From CAYRTD01 sp964528675 (GTDB taxonomy: Bacteria > Bacteroidota > Bacteroidia > Bacteroidales > GCA-2748055): 64,000 nt of DNA. The stretch covers positions 34,030 to 98,029 of the forward strand of contig CAZGTU010000008.1 in assembly GCA_964528675.1 (NCBI GenBank), read 5' to 3'. The position numbers and the translations under genes are program-made. The notes beneath the pieces are model-generated. The model saw only the letters and a program-made list of their open reading frames with translations, had not been told where the DNA came from and ran no database searches. Of the stretch, positions 9,847-18,369 are shown one piece after another (position 1 is the first letter of the stretch; every line of letters starts with the position of its first letter).

Positions 9847-11550
9847 CTACCCTCTCACTCTTTTCCTGCTTTTCCTCTTCCTGCCGGTTTTATTAGGTTC
9901 AGGTTCCATTGCCGGTTCGATCTGTATCTTTCGACCTTTAAAACGTGCCTTATCCATCGAGGTCATAATCTTCCCTGCATGCCTCTCTCCTACTTCAAAG
10001 AATGAAAAACTATCCTTAATATCTATGTCACCAATATTAATATCACGGTCCCTGGTATTATCATTGATCATTCCGATAATATTTTTAGGGATCAGTCCGT
10101 CTTTTTTTCCAACATTCATGAAAAAGCGCGCAGAATTGCCTTTTACCCTCCTTTTATCCGGGCTTCCATTTCTGCTCCTTTTTTGAAAATCATTTTTTGA
10201 AGATTTATCAAACCTGGGTTCCTGATTTTCATTTAAATCAGGTGCATTCTTATAATATTCAAGAAATCGGTTGAACTCAAGCGAAACAAAATGCTTAATG
10301 ATTTCTTCTTTACTCAGCCAATCCAGTTTTTTGTTAATGGTCTCCATAAATGGAGCAATCTGCTGTTCATCCACCTCCGCATTCTCCATCCTGTCAATCA
10401 GATTGAATAATTGCTTCTTGCATACCTCTTGCCCGGAAGGAACAGGCATTTTCACAAGTTTCTTCTTGATTATTTTTTCTATCTGAGGGATCCTTGATAC
10501 TTCCTTGTAGTTAACAATAGAAATTGAAATTCCGGAGCTGTCAGCTCTACCAGTCCTTCCACTCCTGTGAGTATAGATTTCCAGGTCTTCGGGCAAATTA
10601 TAATTGATCACATGACTGATATCTTTCACATCAATACCTCTCGCTGCAACATCAGTTGCAACCAGCATTTGCAAGGAATGGTCACGAAACCGTTTCATTA
10701 CATGATCTCGCTGTGCCTGGGACAGATCTCCATGAAGGGCATCAGCATTATAGCCATCTCTGATCAATTTATCTGCAACCTCTTTGGTTTCCATGCGGGT
10801 CCGGCAAAAAACAAGTCCGTATATATCGGGATTTATATCAGCTATCCTTTTGAGAGCAAGATAACGGTCGCGGGCATGCACATGGTAAAAAATGTGTTCT
10901 ACATTTTCAGCCCCGGCATTTTGCACACCAATTGTTACTTTTTTAGGATCATTAAGATAGCTTTTAGAAATCAGGGAAACTTCCTTTGACATGGTTGCAG
11001 AAAACAATAAAGTTCTCTTCCCCGAAGGAGTTGTCTTAAGAATATTGTCCAGCTCCTCCCGGAAACCCATGTTAAGCATTTCATCGGCTTCATCAAGCAC
11101 TAGTGTGTTAATACTTCGAATATCTGCTGCACCTCGTTTAATCAGATCGAGCATCCTTCCGGGTGTTGCAGCAATTATATGAGCACCTTTTTTAAGAGAT
11201 CTAATTTGTGAGTCAATATTTGCACCACCATAAACAGCAACCACTTTCAGATCTTTCTCGTATCTGGCAAAGTTCTTCAGATCACTGCTTATCTGCATAC
11301 ATAATTCCCTTGTGGGAGCTAATATCAGTGTTTGAACAGTCTTATTCTTCAGATCAGTATTCTCAATTACCGGCAGACCAAAAGCAGCAGTTTTACCGGT
11401 ACCCGTTTGCGCAAGTCCTATGATATCATCTTCTGTCTGGAAATAAAGTGGAATAATCTCTTTCTGGATAGGTGTGGGAGTAATAAAGCCAAGCTCCTCA
11501 ATCCCTCGGAGTAAATTGGGAGAAAATCCCAATTCATTAAATTTCAACAT
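9847..11550 (-). CDS. deaD: DEAD-box ATP-dependent RNA helicase with DbpA-type RNA-binding domain
   Basis: A 567-residue protein with all DEAD-box motifs in order: AQTGTGKTAAF (Walker A/I), PTRELCMQI (Ia), TPGRMLDL (Ib), VLDEADEML (II), FSATMS (III), FCRTRMET (IV), ATDVAARGIDV (V) and YTHRSGRTGRA (VI). Residues about 480-550 (ARFFMNVGKKDGLIPKNIIGMIN to GRKIQIEPA) form the DbpA/CsdA RNA-binding domain seen in DeaD-type helicases that act on rRNA and mRNA structure, often at low temperature. The C-terminus is a basic RKRKSRKRVRG tail. It ends convergently with the TIM-barrel gene. The paralogue name (deaD versus cshA/dbpA) is by family resemblance only. Start is the ATG complement at 11550, which begins at a conserved MLKFNELGFS motif. 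Confidence 0.93.
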   Translation of the reverse strand: MLKFNELGFSPNLLRGIEELGFITPTPIQKEIIPLYFQTEDDIIGLAQTGTGKTAAFGLPVIENTDLKNKTVQTLILAPTRELCMQISSDLKNFARYEKDLKVVAVYGGANIDSQIRSLKKGAHIIAATPGRMLDLIKRGAADIRSINTLVLDEADEMLNMGFREELDNILKTTPSGKRTLLFSATMSKEVSLISKSYLNDPKKVTIGVQNAGAENVEHIFYHVHARDRYLALKRIADINPDIYGLVFCRTRMETKEVADKLIRDGYNADALHGDLSQAQRDHVMKRFRDHSLQMLVATDVAARGIDVKDISHVINYNLPEDLEIYTHRSGRTGRADSSGISISIVNYKEVSRIPQIEKIIKKKLVKMPVPSGQEVCKKQLFNLIDRMENAEVDEQQIAPFMETINKKLDWLSKEEIIKHFVSLEFNRFLEYYKNAPDLNENQEPRFDKSSKNDFQKRSRNGSPDKRRVKGNSARFFMNVGKKDGLIPKNIIGMINDNTRDRDINIGDIDIKDSFSFFEVGERHAGKIMTSMDKARFKGRKIQIEPAMEPEPNKTGRKRKSRKRVRG

Positions 11551-11685
11551 GTAATTTTTTTATAAATGAGCCGCAAAGATAAGTAAAATAAATGATAAAA
11601 TGATCGTAGGATGCAATTTCTATGGTCCATGGTGTAATTCATCTCTTGCTCCGTCAATGAAATGCACAAGGTAGCATCCTTACTC

Positions 11686-12597
11686 TCACTCTGCTTTTTC
11701 CCCTACTTCCTTTATTTCAATCTGAACCGCGTAATCCTTTGGCTTAATATTATAATTATAATGCTCTGCGAATTGCTGAGTAATTTCAGCTCCAAAAAAG
11801 AATATGATTGAGGAATAAAATACCCAGAGAATAAATATTACAACAGATCCGGTGGCACCATACATAACATTCAAGTTGGTACTTCCAAGCGCCCAGCCTA
11901 TCAGGTATTTTCCGGCAGTAAACAGAACAGCAGTAACAATAGCTCCAACCCAGGTAACTCTCCATTTTAACTTCGTGTCCGGTAAGTATTTATATATTAT
12001 AGCAAACATAAGTGTAATAATTGCAAAAGAAACAACAATATTAACCGGAGTCATTACATAAAGCGTATAATCATTTATATAACTTTCAAGAAAGTCGCGT
12101 AAGAAAGACAGTGCAGCATCAATAACCAGCGAAACAAGAAGGATAAAACCAATACTTAGAATTAGCCCAAAACTTAACAGCCTGTCAATTAAGGTTCTCA
12201 ACAGATTATGCTTGGGTTTGGCTCTTACTCGCCATATAAAGTTCAGGTTCTTCTGCAGTACAGAAAAAAAAGTGGTTGAAGTAAAAATGAATATCGCAAA
12301 TCCCACAATGGTACCCGTCAGACTTTTTTCCTGTGACTGGAAATTTTCAACCAGCCCCTTTACGAAATCAGTTCCTTCACTACCTATGAGCCGGTTTAAC
12401 TCGGTGTAGATTTTCTGGGCAATGGTCTCTTCTTTAATGATAAGGCCAATTACAGAAATGATTATTATCAATATCGGGGCAGTGGCAAATATGGTAAAAT
12501 ACGCCGTTGTTCCTGCAAGTTTAATAGGATCATCCTTACGATACTTGGATAATGACTTCTTTAGTATTTCCCAGAAAGGTCTCAGATAATTCTTCAT
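11686..12597 (-). CDS. YihY/virulence factor BrkB family membrane protein
   Basis: A 303-residue polytopic inner-membrane protein with six hydrophobic segments. It carries family signatures: the early AGTTAYFTIFATAPILIIIIS helix, NFIWRVRAKPKHNLLRTLIDR in the cytoplasmic loop, and the late ATGSVVIFILWVFYSSIIFFFGAEITQ segment. The family was once annotated as ribonuclease BN, which is now considered wrong. The true function (possibly export of an amphiphile or envelope stress tolerance) is unsettled. It follows deaD on the same strand after a 135-base gap containing a small imperfect inverted repeat (GGATGC/GCATCC), so joint transcription is uncertain. Length matches the family norm of about 280-320. 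Confidence 0.88.
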   Translation of the reverse strand: MKNYLRPFWEILKKSLSKYRKDDPIKLAGTTAYFTIFATAPILIIIISVIGLIIKEETIAQKIYTELNRLIGSEGTDFVKGLVENFQSQEKSLTGTIVGFAIFIFTSTTFFSVLQKNLNFIWRVRAKPKHNLLRTLIDRLLSFGLILSIGFILLVSLVIDAALSFLRDFLESYINDYTLYVMTPVNIVVSFAIITLMFAIIYKYLPDTKLKWRVTWVGAIVTAVLFTAGKYLIGWALGSTNLNVMYGATGSVVIFILWVFYSSIIFFFGAEITQQFAEHYNYNIKPKDYAVQIEIKEVGEKAE

Positions 12598-13037
12598 GTT
12601 CTTCGGCTAATATTGATACTATGAAGTACTTTAAGAATGAAAATTTGAGAGATGAGTCCAATCCGAGAACTGTTTTCACCCCTGAACATCATCATTTTAT
12701 CTTCCATAATCGGAAAATTATAAGTGCTTCAAACATTCGAATTTACACAGGTTCTTTTCCTCTGTTTTTCATCATGAATAAATTTTTCTCATTAATTACT
12801 AACCAAACACATGCAGCATTGTTTTAATATTAGAATGCGGTGTTCAATTTTTATTCTGGCATAGTATTTTAATATAAATGGTATTAGACCCCAGGGTAGA
12901 ACCCTTAACCCTTGTTTTTGGAGTAGAACTCCGAGAAATTCAACCAAACTTCTCGTACGCCGCAGCTCCGATAGCTATCGGAACGGAGGAGAATTTAAAC
13001 TAAATACCAGATATTATTTAATGAAAAATTAATTACG
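12598..13037. other. Intergenic region, 440 bases, with a palindrome and short hairpins
   Basis: No convincing gene. A plus-strand frame at 12552-12827 overlaps the divergent YihY start and has no family features. The right half contains small hairpins (AGGGTAGAACCCT, GGAGTAGAACTCC) and the 16-base perfect palindrome at 12967-12982. The promoters of both divergent flanking genes must lie here, but no clean TTTG/TAnnTTTG pair stands out. Confidence 0.5.
12948..12994. repeat. Palindromic intergenic element around TCCGATAGCTATCGGA
   Basis: The centre 12967-12982 is a perfect 16-base palindrome. Outer bases CTCCG/CGGAG and TTCTC/GAGAA extend an imperfect hairpin to about 47 bases. The CCGATAGCTATCGG core resembles palindromes I recall as frequent in other Bacteroidota genomes, but that cannot be counted here. 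It lies 44 bases upstream of the M48 protease start. Confidence 0.5.
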
Positions 13038-13844
13038 ATGAAAAGACTTACAATTTACATTGCTTTATTATTCCTCGTGGGCTGTTCAACTGTTCCTTTC
13101 ACTGGAAGGAAACAGTTTGCCCCCATATCTTCCCAACAAATGATTGCTCTCGGTAATTCCAGCTATGATCAGGTTCTGGAAGAAAGTAAAGTTTCAAACA
13201 ATCAGCAATATAAGAACATGGTAAGTGAAGTAGGAAAAAATTTGGCCACTGTGGTTGAAGAATACATGATGGCAAATAATATGTACGAGAGAATGGACGA
13301 ATATGAATGGGAATTTACAGTTCTTGAAAGTGATATGCTAAATGCATGGTGTATGCCGGGGGGCAAAATTGCTTTTTACGAGGGAATTATGCCGGTATGT
13401 GAAGACAGGAATGGTGTTGCTGTGGTAATGGGACATGAGATTGCCCACGCAATAGCGCAACACAGCAATGAACGGCTGGGACAACAACTTCTCATACAAC
13501 TCGGTGGAATGGCATTATCCGAGGCCCTTGAAAAAGAGAAAGAAACTACTCAGCAACTTGCAATGGCGGCATTCGGTCTGGGTGCACAGTTTGGGTATAT
13601 GCTGCCATATAGCAGAAAGCATGAAAGAGAAGCTGATGAGTTGGGACTGTATTTTATGGCCATGGCCGGTTATGACCCAAGAGAAGCCCCAGGTTTCTGG
13701 CAAAGAATGCAAGCCAAAAGTGAAGGACAAGCCCGGCCACCGGAATTCCTGTCCACTCACCCTGAACCGCAGGCAAGGATCAAGGATATTGATAAACATA
13801 TGAATAAAGCAATGGAATATTACCGGAATCGAGAAAATTTTTAA
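13038..13844 (+). CDS. M48 family zinc metalloprotease, lipoprotein
   Basis: A 268-residue protein with a lipoprotein signal (IALLFLVGCS, lipidated Cys about 16). The M48 catalytic signature GHEIAHAIAQHSNERLG (HExxH, about 134-150) is followed by EREADELG, which supplies the third zinc ligand. The architecture is that of small periplasmic M48C enzymes (LoiP/YcaL/BepA-like) that degrade or mature misassembled outer-membrane proteins. No TPR domain is present, which separates it from BepA. It is followed after 76 bases by the PBP1A gene on the same strand. No hairpin separates them, so an envelope-maintenance unit is possible. The specific substrate is unknown. Confidence 0.9.
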   Translation: MKRLTIYIALLFLVGCSTVPFTGRKQFAPISSQQMIALGNSSYDQVLEESKVSNNQQYKNMVSEVGKNLATVVEEYMMANNMYERMDEYEWEFTVLESDMLNAWCMPGGKIAFYEGIMPVCEDRNGVAVVMGHEIAHAIAQHSNERLGQQLLIQLGGMALSEALEKEKETTQQLAMAAFGLGAQFGYMLPYSRKHEREADELGLYFMAMAGYDPREAPGFWQRMQAKSEGQARPPEFLSTHPEPQARIKDIDKHMNKAMEYYRNRENF

Positions 13845-13920
13845 CCCTCTGACATAATTATTACCTTTTATTTATGTTCTGAATGCATAAACGACTCAGA
13901 CTGACGCATTGAATAAAAAA

Positions 13921-16245
13921 ATGAAATGGCATTCGTTATGGCCTGAAAAGCCGGGAAGAGTTTTTCATAGGACAGGTCATATGTTTCTGAATATTGCAGG
14001 AGCTTTTCAAAAAATACTTAAAAAGAAGGCTTTCCTTATAAGTATTGCATCCCTGGCATCAGGTGGATTTTTAGCTACTGGTATATTATATACACTTGTA
14101 TTGGGTGAGATTTTAGGCCATTTGCCCGAAAAAGAAGAACTCAGAAATATAACACAGGATGAAGCAAGTGAAGTGTATTCTGCGGATAATGTCTTAATGG
14201 GCAGATATTTTGTGAAGAACAGGGTTAATATTGCTCTGGACTCTGTGCCCAGGTATGTGGTTAATGCGTTAATAGCTACCGAAGATGTACGTTTCTATGA
14301 ACATAACGGGGTGGATTTCAGAAGTCTTGCAAGAGTAGCAATAAAATCCATTCTAATGGATAAAGAGGAATCAGGAGGAGGAAGTACAATTACTCAGCAA
14401 CTGGCTAAAAATCTTTATCCCAGGAAAGATTACGGGATTTTCAGCATCTTTGTAAATAAAGCCAGGGAGCACATTATTTCACTCCGGCTGGAAGAAGTTT
14501 ACACAAAAGAAGAAATCCTGAGCTTATATCTTAACACGGTTTCTTTTGGAGAAGATACTTATGGTTTGGAAACAGCATCAAGAAGATTTTTCAATAACCA
14601 TCCCACGACTCTCACAATTGAAGAAGCAGCATTATTGATAGGTGTTCTCAAAGGTCCGACACTGTATAATCCGCGAATAAACTATGAAAACGCGATAGAG
14701 CGCAGAAACCTGGTGCTTTCGCAGATGAATAAATATGGATATATAGAGGAAAATAAACTTGATTCACTTATTAATCTGCCGCTAGATATTAACTATTCGA
14801 AATATTCCGGGCATTCAGGACTGGCTCCCTATTTTAGAGAATTTCTAAGAATGGAGGTCGGCAAAATATTAAAAGAAATTGAGACTCAAACAGGTAAAAA
14901 GTATGATCTATTCAAAGGAGGACTCAAGATCTATACAACTATTGACTCAAGAATGCAATCATACGCAGAAAACTCGGTAAGAGAACAGATACGAAACCTT
15001 CAGGATTTACTCGAAAACCATTATAATGGAAAATTTCCCTGGAACAATAGGGATAAGCTTATTAATTTCCTTATTAGAAATTCAGGTCACTATAAAAGAT
15101 TGGCCGAAATGGGTATGGCTCAGGAAGAAATTATGGCTTCTTTCAGGGATACCATTAAGGTTTCTCTTTTCACCTGGAAAGGAATAGAAAATAGGAAAAT
15201 GACAAGGAGAGATTCCATAATGCATTATATGAATTTTCTCCATGCCGGATTCCTGGCAATGAATCCTGGGAATGGGGAGATAAAAGCATGGGTTGGAGGG
15301 ATTAATTTTCAATATTTTATGTATGATCATGTATTATCTCGCAGACAGGCAGGCTCAGTCTTTAAACCTATTCTATATGCAACAGCGCTTGAAAATGGAT
15401 TTTCACCATGCGAATTCATTTCCAATGACAGCGTTGTATTTGAAGAATACGAAAACTGGAAACCACGAAATGCAGACGGAAAATATGGAGGATATTATTC
15501 ACTCAAGGGAGCACTTACAAATTCGATAAACACAGTGGCTGCAAGATTAATTCTTGAAACAGGAATTGACAAAGTGGTTAATACGGCCCGGAATTTAGGA
15601 ATCAAAGCAGATCTCGCCCATGTACCATCTCTTGCACTGGGGTCAGCGGAAATCTCCTTATTCGAAATGATCAGAGCCTACTCTGCTTTTCTAAACGATG
15701 GAAGGAATGTCCAACCAAAATATATTCTAAGAATAGAAGATGAAAAAGGCAGTCTTATCTATCAGGATAATTCGATAGATTACGGACAAAGTGCAATATC
15801 CCCGGAAACATCTGAAGAAATGCTCCAAATGCTCAGGAATGTTGTGGATCAGGGTACAGGAGCAGGTATGAGGTCTCGTTTTGGATTGTATAACGACATG
15901 GGTGGAAAAACCGGAACAACCCAGAATCAATCAGACGGATGGTTTATTGCCTTAACCCCCGACCTCATAGCAGGAGCATGGGTTGGAGGAGAAATACCGG
16001 CGGTAAGATTTCGTGATCTTAACATGGGCGAAGGATCCATAACAGCTATGCCTATTGTAGGCAATTTTTTCAAATCGGTTTATCAGAATGCCGAATTTCA
16101 GAATATGTATGATCACAGATTCGAGTTCAGTCATATTGAGAATATGAATGAAATATTCGATTGTCCTGATTATAAAGAGAAAGAACGAAGAAGAAAAATA
16201 TTCCGGATCTTTGATATTTTCAGGAGAAAAGACAGGAGAGATTAA
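13921..16245 (+). CDS. mrcA: Penicillin-binding protein 1A, bifunctional transglycosylase/transpeptidase
   Basis: About 774 residues. A cytoplasmic tail and one TM helix (FLISIASLASGGFLATGILYTLV, about 40-65) precede the GT51 glycosyltransferase domain (ATEDVRFYEHNGVDFRSL with the catalytic Glu, then GGGSTITQQLAKNLYP). The penicillin-binding domain has the SxxK serine in RRQAGSVFKPI (about residue 478), SxN as SINT, and the KTGT box in GGKTGTTQNQSDGW. It polymerises lipid II and cross-links peptidoglycan in the periplasm. I prefer the ATG at 13921. A TTG at 13909 is in frame 12 bases earlier but has no better ribosome site. Neighbouring M48 protease suggests an envelope group. Length is normal for the family. 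Confidence 0.93.
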   Translation: MKWHSLWPEKPGRVFHRTGHMFLNIAGAFQKILKKKAFLISIASLASGGFLATGILYTLVLGEILGHLPEKEELRNITQDEASEVYSADNVLMGRYFVKNRVNIALDSVPRYVVNALIATEDVRFYEHNGVDFRSLARVAIKSILMDKEESGGGSTITQQLAKNLYPRKDYGIFSIFVNKAREHIISLRLEEVYTKEEILSLYLNTVSFGEDTYGLETASRRFFNNHPTTLTIEEAALLIGVLKGPTLYNPRINYENAIERRNLVLSQMNKYGYIEENKLDSLINLPLDINYSKYSGHSGLAPYFREFLRMEVGKILKEIETQTGKKYDLFKGGLKIYTTIDSRMQSYAENSVREQIRNLQDLLENHYNGKFPWNNRDKLINFLIRNSGHYKRLAEMGMAQEEIMASFRDTIKVSLFTWKGIENRKMTRRDSIMHYMNFLHAGFLAMNPGNGEIKAWVGGINFQYFMYDHVLSRRQAGSVFKPILYATALENGFSPCEFISNDSVVFEEYENWKPRNADGKYGGYYSLKGALTNSINTVAARLILETGIDKVVNTARNLGIKADLAHVPSLALGSAEISLFEMIRAYSAFLNDGRNVQPKYILRIEDEKGSLIYQDNSIDYGQSAISPETSEEMLQMLRNVVDQGTGAGMRSRFGLYNDMGGKTGTTQNQSDGWFIALTPDLIAGAWVGGEIPAVRFRDLNMGEGSITAMPIVGNFFKSVYQNAEFQNMYDHRFEFSHIENMNEIFDCPDYKEKERRRKIFRIFDIFRRKDRRD

Positions 16246-16460
16246 GGATATCTACCTACAGTTTCAAAGGAAAAACTCTGGGGAGTTATCTACACACCTT
16301 CTGTACAATCACTTCTACAAGCAAGAATTTTATTTGATTTTAAGTTATTATCACATTGCGCTCAGGCACAGCATGAGGACTGAAAAACAGCAATAATGAA
16401 GTTTTTTGGCATGGTTTTGTAACTACCATATCTGAACATTTAAATAAAATTTTTTCAACC

Positions 16461-16646
16461 ATGAACAAATTAAAAATTAAAGGAAACTGGAACGAAGTAA
16501 AAGGAAAACTAAAACAGAAATATGGAGAGCTGACCGATGATGATCTGGCCTATGTTGAAGGTAAGGAAGATGAATTACTGGGAAGACTCCAGAAAAAAAC
16601 CGGGAAATCCAAAGAACAACTTATTGATGAAATCAATAAATTGTAA
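16461..16646 (+). CDS. CsbD-family small stress protein
   Basis: A 61-residue hydrophilic protein whose whole length matches the CsbD pattern: KIKGNWNEVKGKLKQKYGELTDDDLAYVEGKEDELLGRLQ with a lysine-rich C-terminus. CsbD proteins are general-stress-induced in Bacillus and many other bacteria, but their molecular role is unknown. It is the first of several very small genes on this strand and is separated by only 5 bases from the next membrane peptide. Both are likely transcribed together and end at the hairpin at 16835. Confidence 0.88.
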   Translation: MNKLKIKGNWNEVKGKLKQKYGELTDDDLAYVEGKEDELLGRLQKKTGKSKEQLIDEINKL

Positions 16647-16651
16647 TTAGA

Positions 16652-16798
16652 ATGAGGACTATCCTTTATATCATTGCAGTCATCCTTATATTAGGATGGC
16701 TCTTTGGTTTTTTTGTTTACCCTGTTGGAGATCTGATCCATATTTTACTTGTCCTTGCGATAATCTCAATATTAATCTCCATAATAAGAGGCAGGTAG
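16652..16798 (+). CDS. lmo0937-family small membrane protein (48 aa)
   Basis: A 49-codon frame starting at ATG 16652 and ending at TAG 16796-16798 encodes 48 residues. It has two hydrophobic segments (TILYIIAVILILGWLFGFF and LIHILLVLAIISILISII) separated by YPVGD and closes in RGR. This two-helix hairpin with a basic end matches the lmo0937-type family of tiny membrane proteins, which frequently accompany CsbD and other stress genes. The function is unknown. The gap to the CsbD gene is only 5 bases. The length and very hydrophobic composition with a positive C-terminus argue that it is real, not random. Confidence 0.75.
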   Translation: MRTILYIIAVILILGWLFGFFVYPVGDLIHILLVLAIISILISIIRGR

Positions 16799-16834
16799 AT
16801 ATTTTTATTTTGCAGGTCTTTACAATACAATTTC

Positions 16835-16875
16835 AACACAGGTTATGTAGTTTCGCTATCAAACCTGTGTTTTTT
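16835..16875 (+). terminator. Rho-independent terminator after the CsbD/lmo0937-like pair
   Basis: AACACAGGTT at 16835-16844 pairs with AACCTGTGTT at 16862-16871 (10-bp stem, 17-base loop) and is followed by a T run. Confidence 0.75.
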
Positions 16876-16934
16876 GTAAGTAGAAAATTCTTATTGTAAA
16901 ATTATCTTCCCTAAAAAATCTGAAGATTCCAGTA

Positions 16935-17195
16935 ATGTTTAAGATTGATCCAAAACATAAAAAATACATCAGGCCAGTTGCAGGAATAGTATTTCTTGTA
17001 CTTGGCAGTGTATTCATGCTCATCCCCTTTATACCACTGGGCTATGTAATGATTTTCGGAGGTCTTTTTTTACTGGCTTTTCAATTACCCTTTTTACAGA
17101 AATGGGTCAATAAAATAAAACATAAGGATAAAAAAGGAAGGGTTGATAACATGGAAAAAGGTATAGAAAATACCGAAAATAGAATGATTAAATAA
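16935..17195 (+). CDS. Small two-helix membrane protein with basic tail (unknown function)
   Basis: An 86-residue protein: a short basic N-terminus (KIDPKHKKYIRP), then two adjacent transmembrane helices (about 16-32 and 36-52) joined by the tight turn PFIPLGYV, then a charged cytoplasmic tail rich in K, E and N. The helix-turn pattern resembles PGPGW-type or YbaN-like small membrane proteins, but the match is too weak for a name. It lies after a terminator and 17 bases before another tiny membrane gene, probably as a two-gene unit in the stress-type cluster. Confidence 0.65.
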   Translation: MFKIDPKHKKYIRPVAGIVFLVLGSVFMLIPFIPLGYVMIFGGLFLLAFQLPFLQKWVNKIKHKDKKGRVDNMEKGIENTENRMIK

Positions 17196-17212
17196 TACTT
17201 AATATCACCGAG

Positions 17213-17407
17213 ATGAAATTATCAGCCGAAATAAGAACAAGGTATATCCTATTCATAATTTTTTTATCAGTTATACCAATTCTAAATGGTTGTGATGTTA
17301 TAAGCAGCATTTTCGAGGCTGGGGTCTGGATCGGGGTCATAGTTACCCTGGTGGCAATTGCCCTAATTGCTTATATTATCATAAAACTAATACAAAAAAT
17401 ATTATAA
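17213..17407 (+). CDS. Tiny lipoprotein-like membrane protein (64 aa)
   Basis: A 64-residue protein with a hydrophobic N-terminal segment ending in IPILNGCDV, which could be a lipobox (Cys 27), and a second transmembrane segment VWIGVIVTLVAIALIAYIIIKLI. Similar NGCDV-plus-one-helix proteins are widespread in Bacteroidota and are sometimes misannotated as phosphatidate cytidylyltransferase because of composition; no enzyme motif is present. It follows the 86-residue gene by 17 bases on the same strand. Its function is unknown. Confidence 0.65.
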   Translation: MKLSAEIRTRYILFIIFLSVIPILNGCDVISSIFEAGVWIGVIVTLVAIALIAYIIIKLIQKIL

Positions 17408-17499
17408 ATTTCATTCTGCCGGAGGAAATAAATATGGGAATCCTGTTAAACAGATGTTTCACAAGATTTTCAGAATAGTAAGTAACTCACATTCCTTGA

Positions 17500-17703
17500 T
17501 TATTTCCTTTTTCCGGTTACCATCATAATCAGGCCAACAATCAAAACAGCAGCACTAATTATTACAGGAGTCCAGTTTGCTGAGCTCACTGCTACTTCTA
17601 CGCCCAGAACATTGAAAGCTTCGGATTCATTAATCGCCTGAATTCCAAATACTATTGTGCCGATCAAGCCTAAAACGAGGAGTATAATTCCAGCTATTCT
17701 CAT
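17500..17703 (-). CDS. Small two-helix membrane protein (DUF3185-like topology)
   Basis: The frame extends to 17745, but the Met at 17703 (MRIAGIILLVLGLIGTIVFG) is the sensible start because it begins exactly at the first transmembrane helix. The resulting 67-residue protein has helix 1, a short exported loop (INESEAFNVLGVEVAVSSANW), helix 2 (TPVIISAAVLIVGLIMMV) and a basic GKRK end. The architecture resembles small DUF3185-type membrane proteins, whose function is unknown. It is the only minus-strand gene in the small-protein cluster. Confidence 0.6.
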   Translation of the reverse strand: MRIAGIILLVLGLIGTIVFGIQAINESEAFNVLGVEVAVSSANWTPVIISAAVLIVGLIMMVTGKRK

Positions 17704-17887
17704 AATTATATTATTAATGTTAGTAATATTTAGAAACAATGCCAAAGATCATAAGACTACCTGATAAAAAACTCATTATTAAAGTAAATATAGAAAAAAA
17801 ATCTCATACATGAGGAATCTCATAAAGAGTTCCGGATTTATACAAGTTGATCAGGAGAAAACACCTTTCCTATATATGGCTGTGAGT

Positions 17888-17931
17888 AATCTGTGGCAAC
17901 ATATCTTATTAATCAAGTGCGAAACTTTAGT
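17888..17931 (+). repeat. Dispersed intergenic repeat, copy A (44 bases identical to copy at 61403)
   Basis: Bases 17888-17931 are identical to 61403-61446, beginning AATCTGTGGCAACATATC and ending GTGCGAAACTTTAGT. Just upstream, TGTGAGTAATCTGTGGCA (17881-17898) is the exact reverse complement of 61227-61244. A diverged third copy lies inverted at 38782-38819. Confidence 0.85.
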
Positions 17932-18023
17932 ATGGTATTAAATATCTGGCATTATAATTTCTATAATCGCATTGCATAGCAGACTGAAAAAAATATTAAG
18001 AAAAAACTGAATCAGGTTTAGAA

Positions 18024-18315
18024 ATGAAGATTAAAAGTATAAAGAAATATATCTACAACATATTCATTAAATATAATATGGATCTTTCTAATTTATATCC
18101 TTCTCATTAATAGATGTACACAGAAATTATACCAGGACGAACCGGATAAAAAAGATCTGCATACAGGTTCTGTATACCTCAATAAATTTTTTAAATGGGA
18201 TCCTCTGAAAGCAAGAAAATATTTTCTGAAGTATTCGAAAGAATCAAGAGACACAAACCTATTCAATATTTATAAAAATATGAACAAAATCATGAATCAT
18301 TCCTTAGCAAGATAA
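18024..18315 (+). pseudogene. Possible frameshifted small secreted or lipoprotein gene
   Basis: ATG 18024 starts MKIKSIKKYIYNIFIKYN, then runs into a stop after a further 10 codons. An overlapping frame continues with a hydrophobic, signal-like stretch IIWIFLIYILLINRC. A hydrophilic body follows (QKLYQDEPDKKDLHTGS, LNKFFKWDPLKARKYFLKYS) up to TAA 18313-18315. That second frame has no start codon of its own after the preceding stop. Joined by a single-base shift near 18075, the two would give a roughly 90-residue lipoprotein-like protein. This could be a decayed gene, a sequencing error, or chance. Confidence 0.35.
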
Positions 18316-18369
18316 AAGGTGAATTATTAAATCTATAGTTTTTGAAATATTAATTTAACATCTAACACC

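Larger units (their letters stand above)
17746..18369. other. 624-base region with a dispersed repeat and a possible broken small gene
   Basis: Contains one copy of the 44-base dispersed repeat (17888-17931) and, right of it, a frame-disrupted coding-like segment (18024-18315). Otherwise it is AT-rich without recognisable structure. The promoter of the coiled-coil lipoprotein gene must lie in the last 60 bases. TAGTTTTTG near 18339 is close to, but not exactly, the Bacteroidota -7 consensus. Confidence 0.5.

Noticed and set aside
9698..10186. 162-codon plus-strand frame antisense to deaD
   Set aside because: A shadow of the helicase C-terminus; the Pro/Ser-rich translation has no features.
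12552..12827. 91-codon plus-strand frame overlapping the YihY start
   Set aside because: It overlaps a well-supported gene antisense, with composition of random AT-rich translation.
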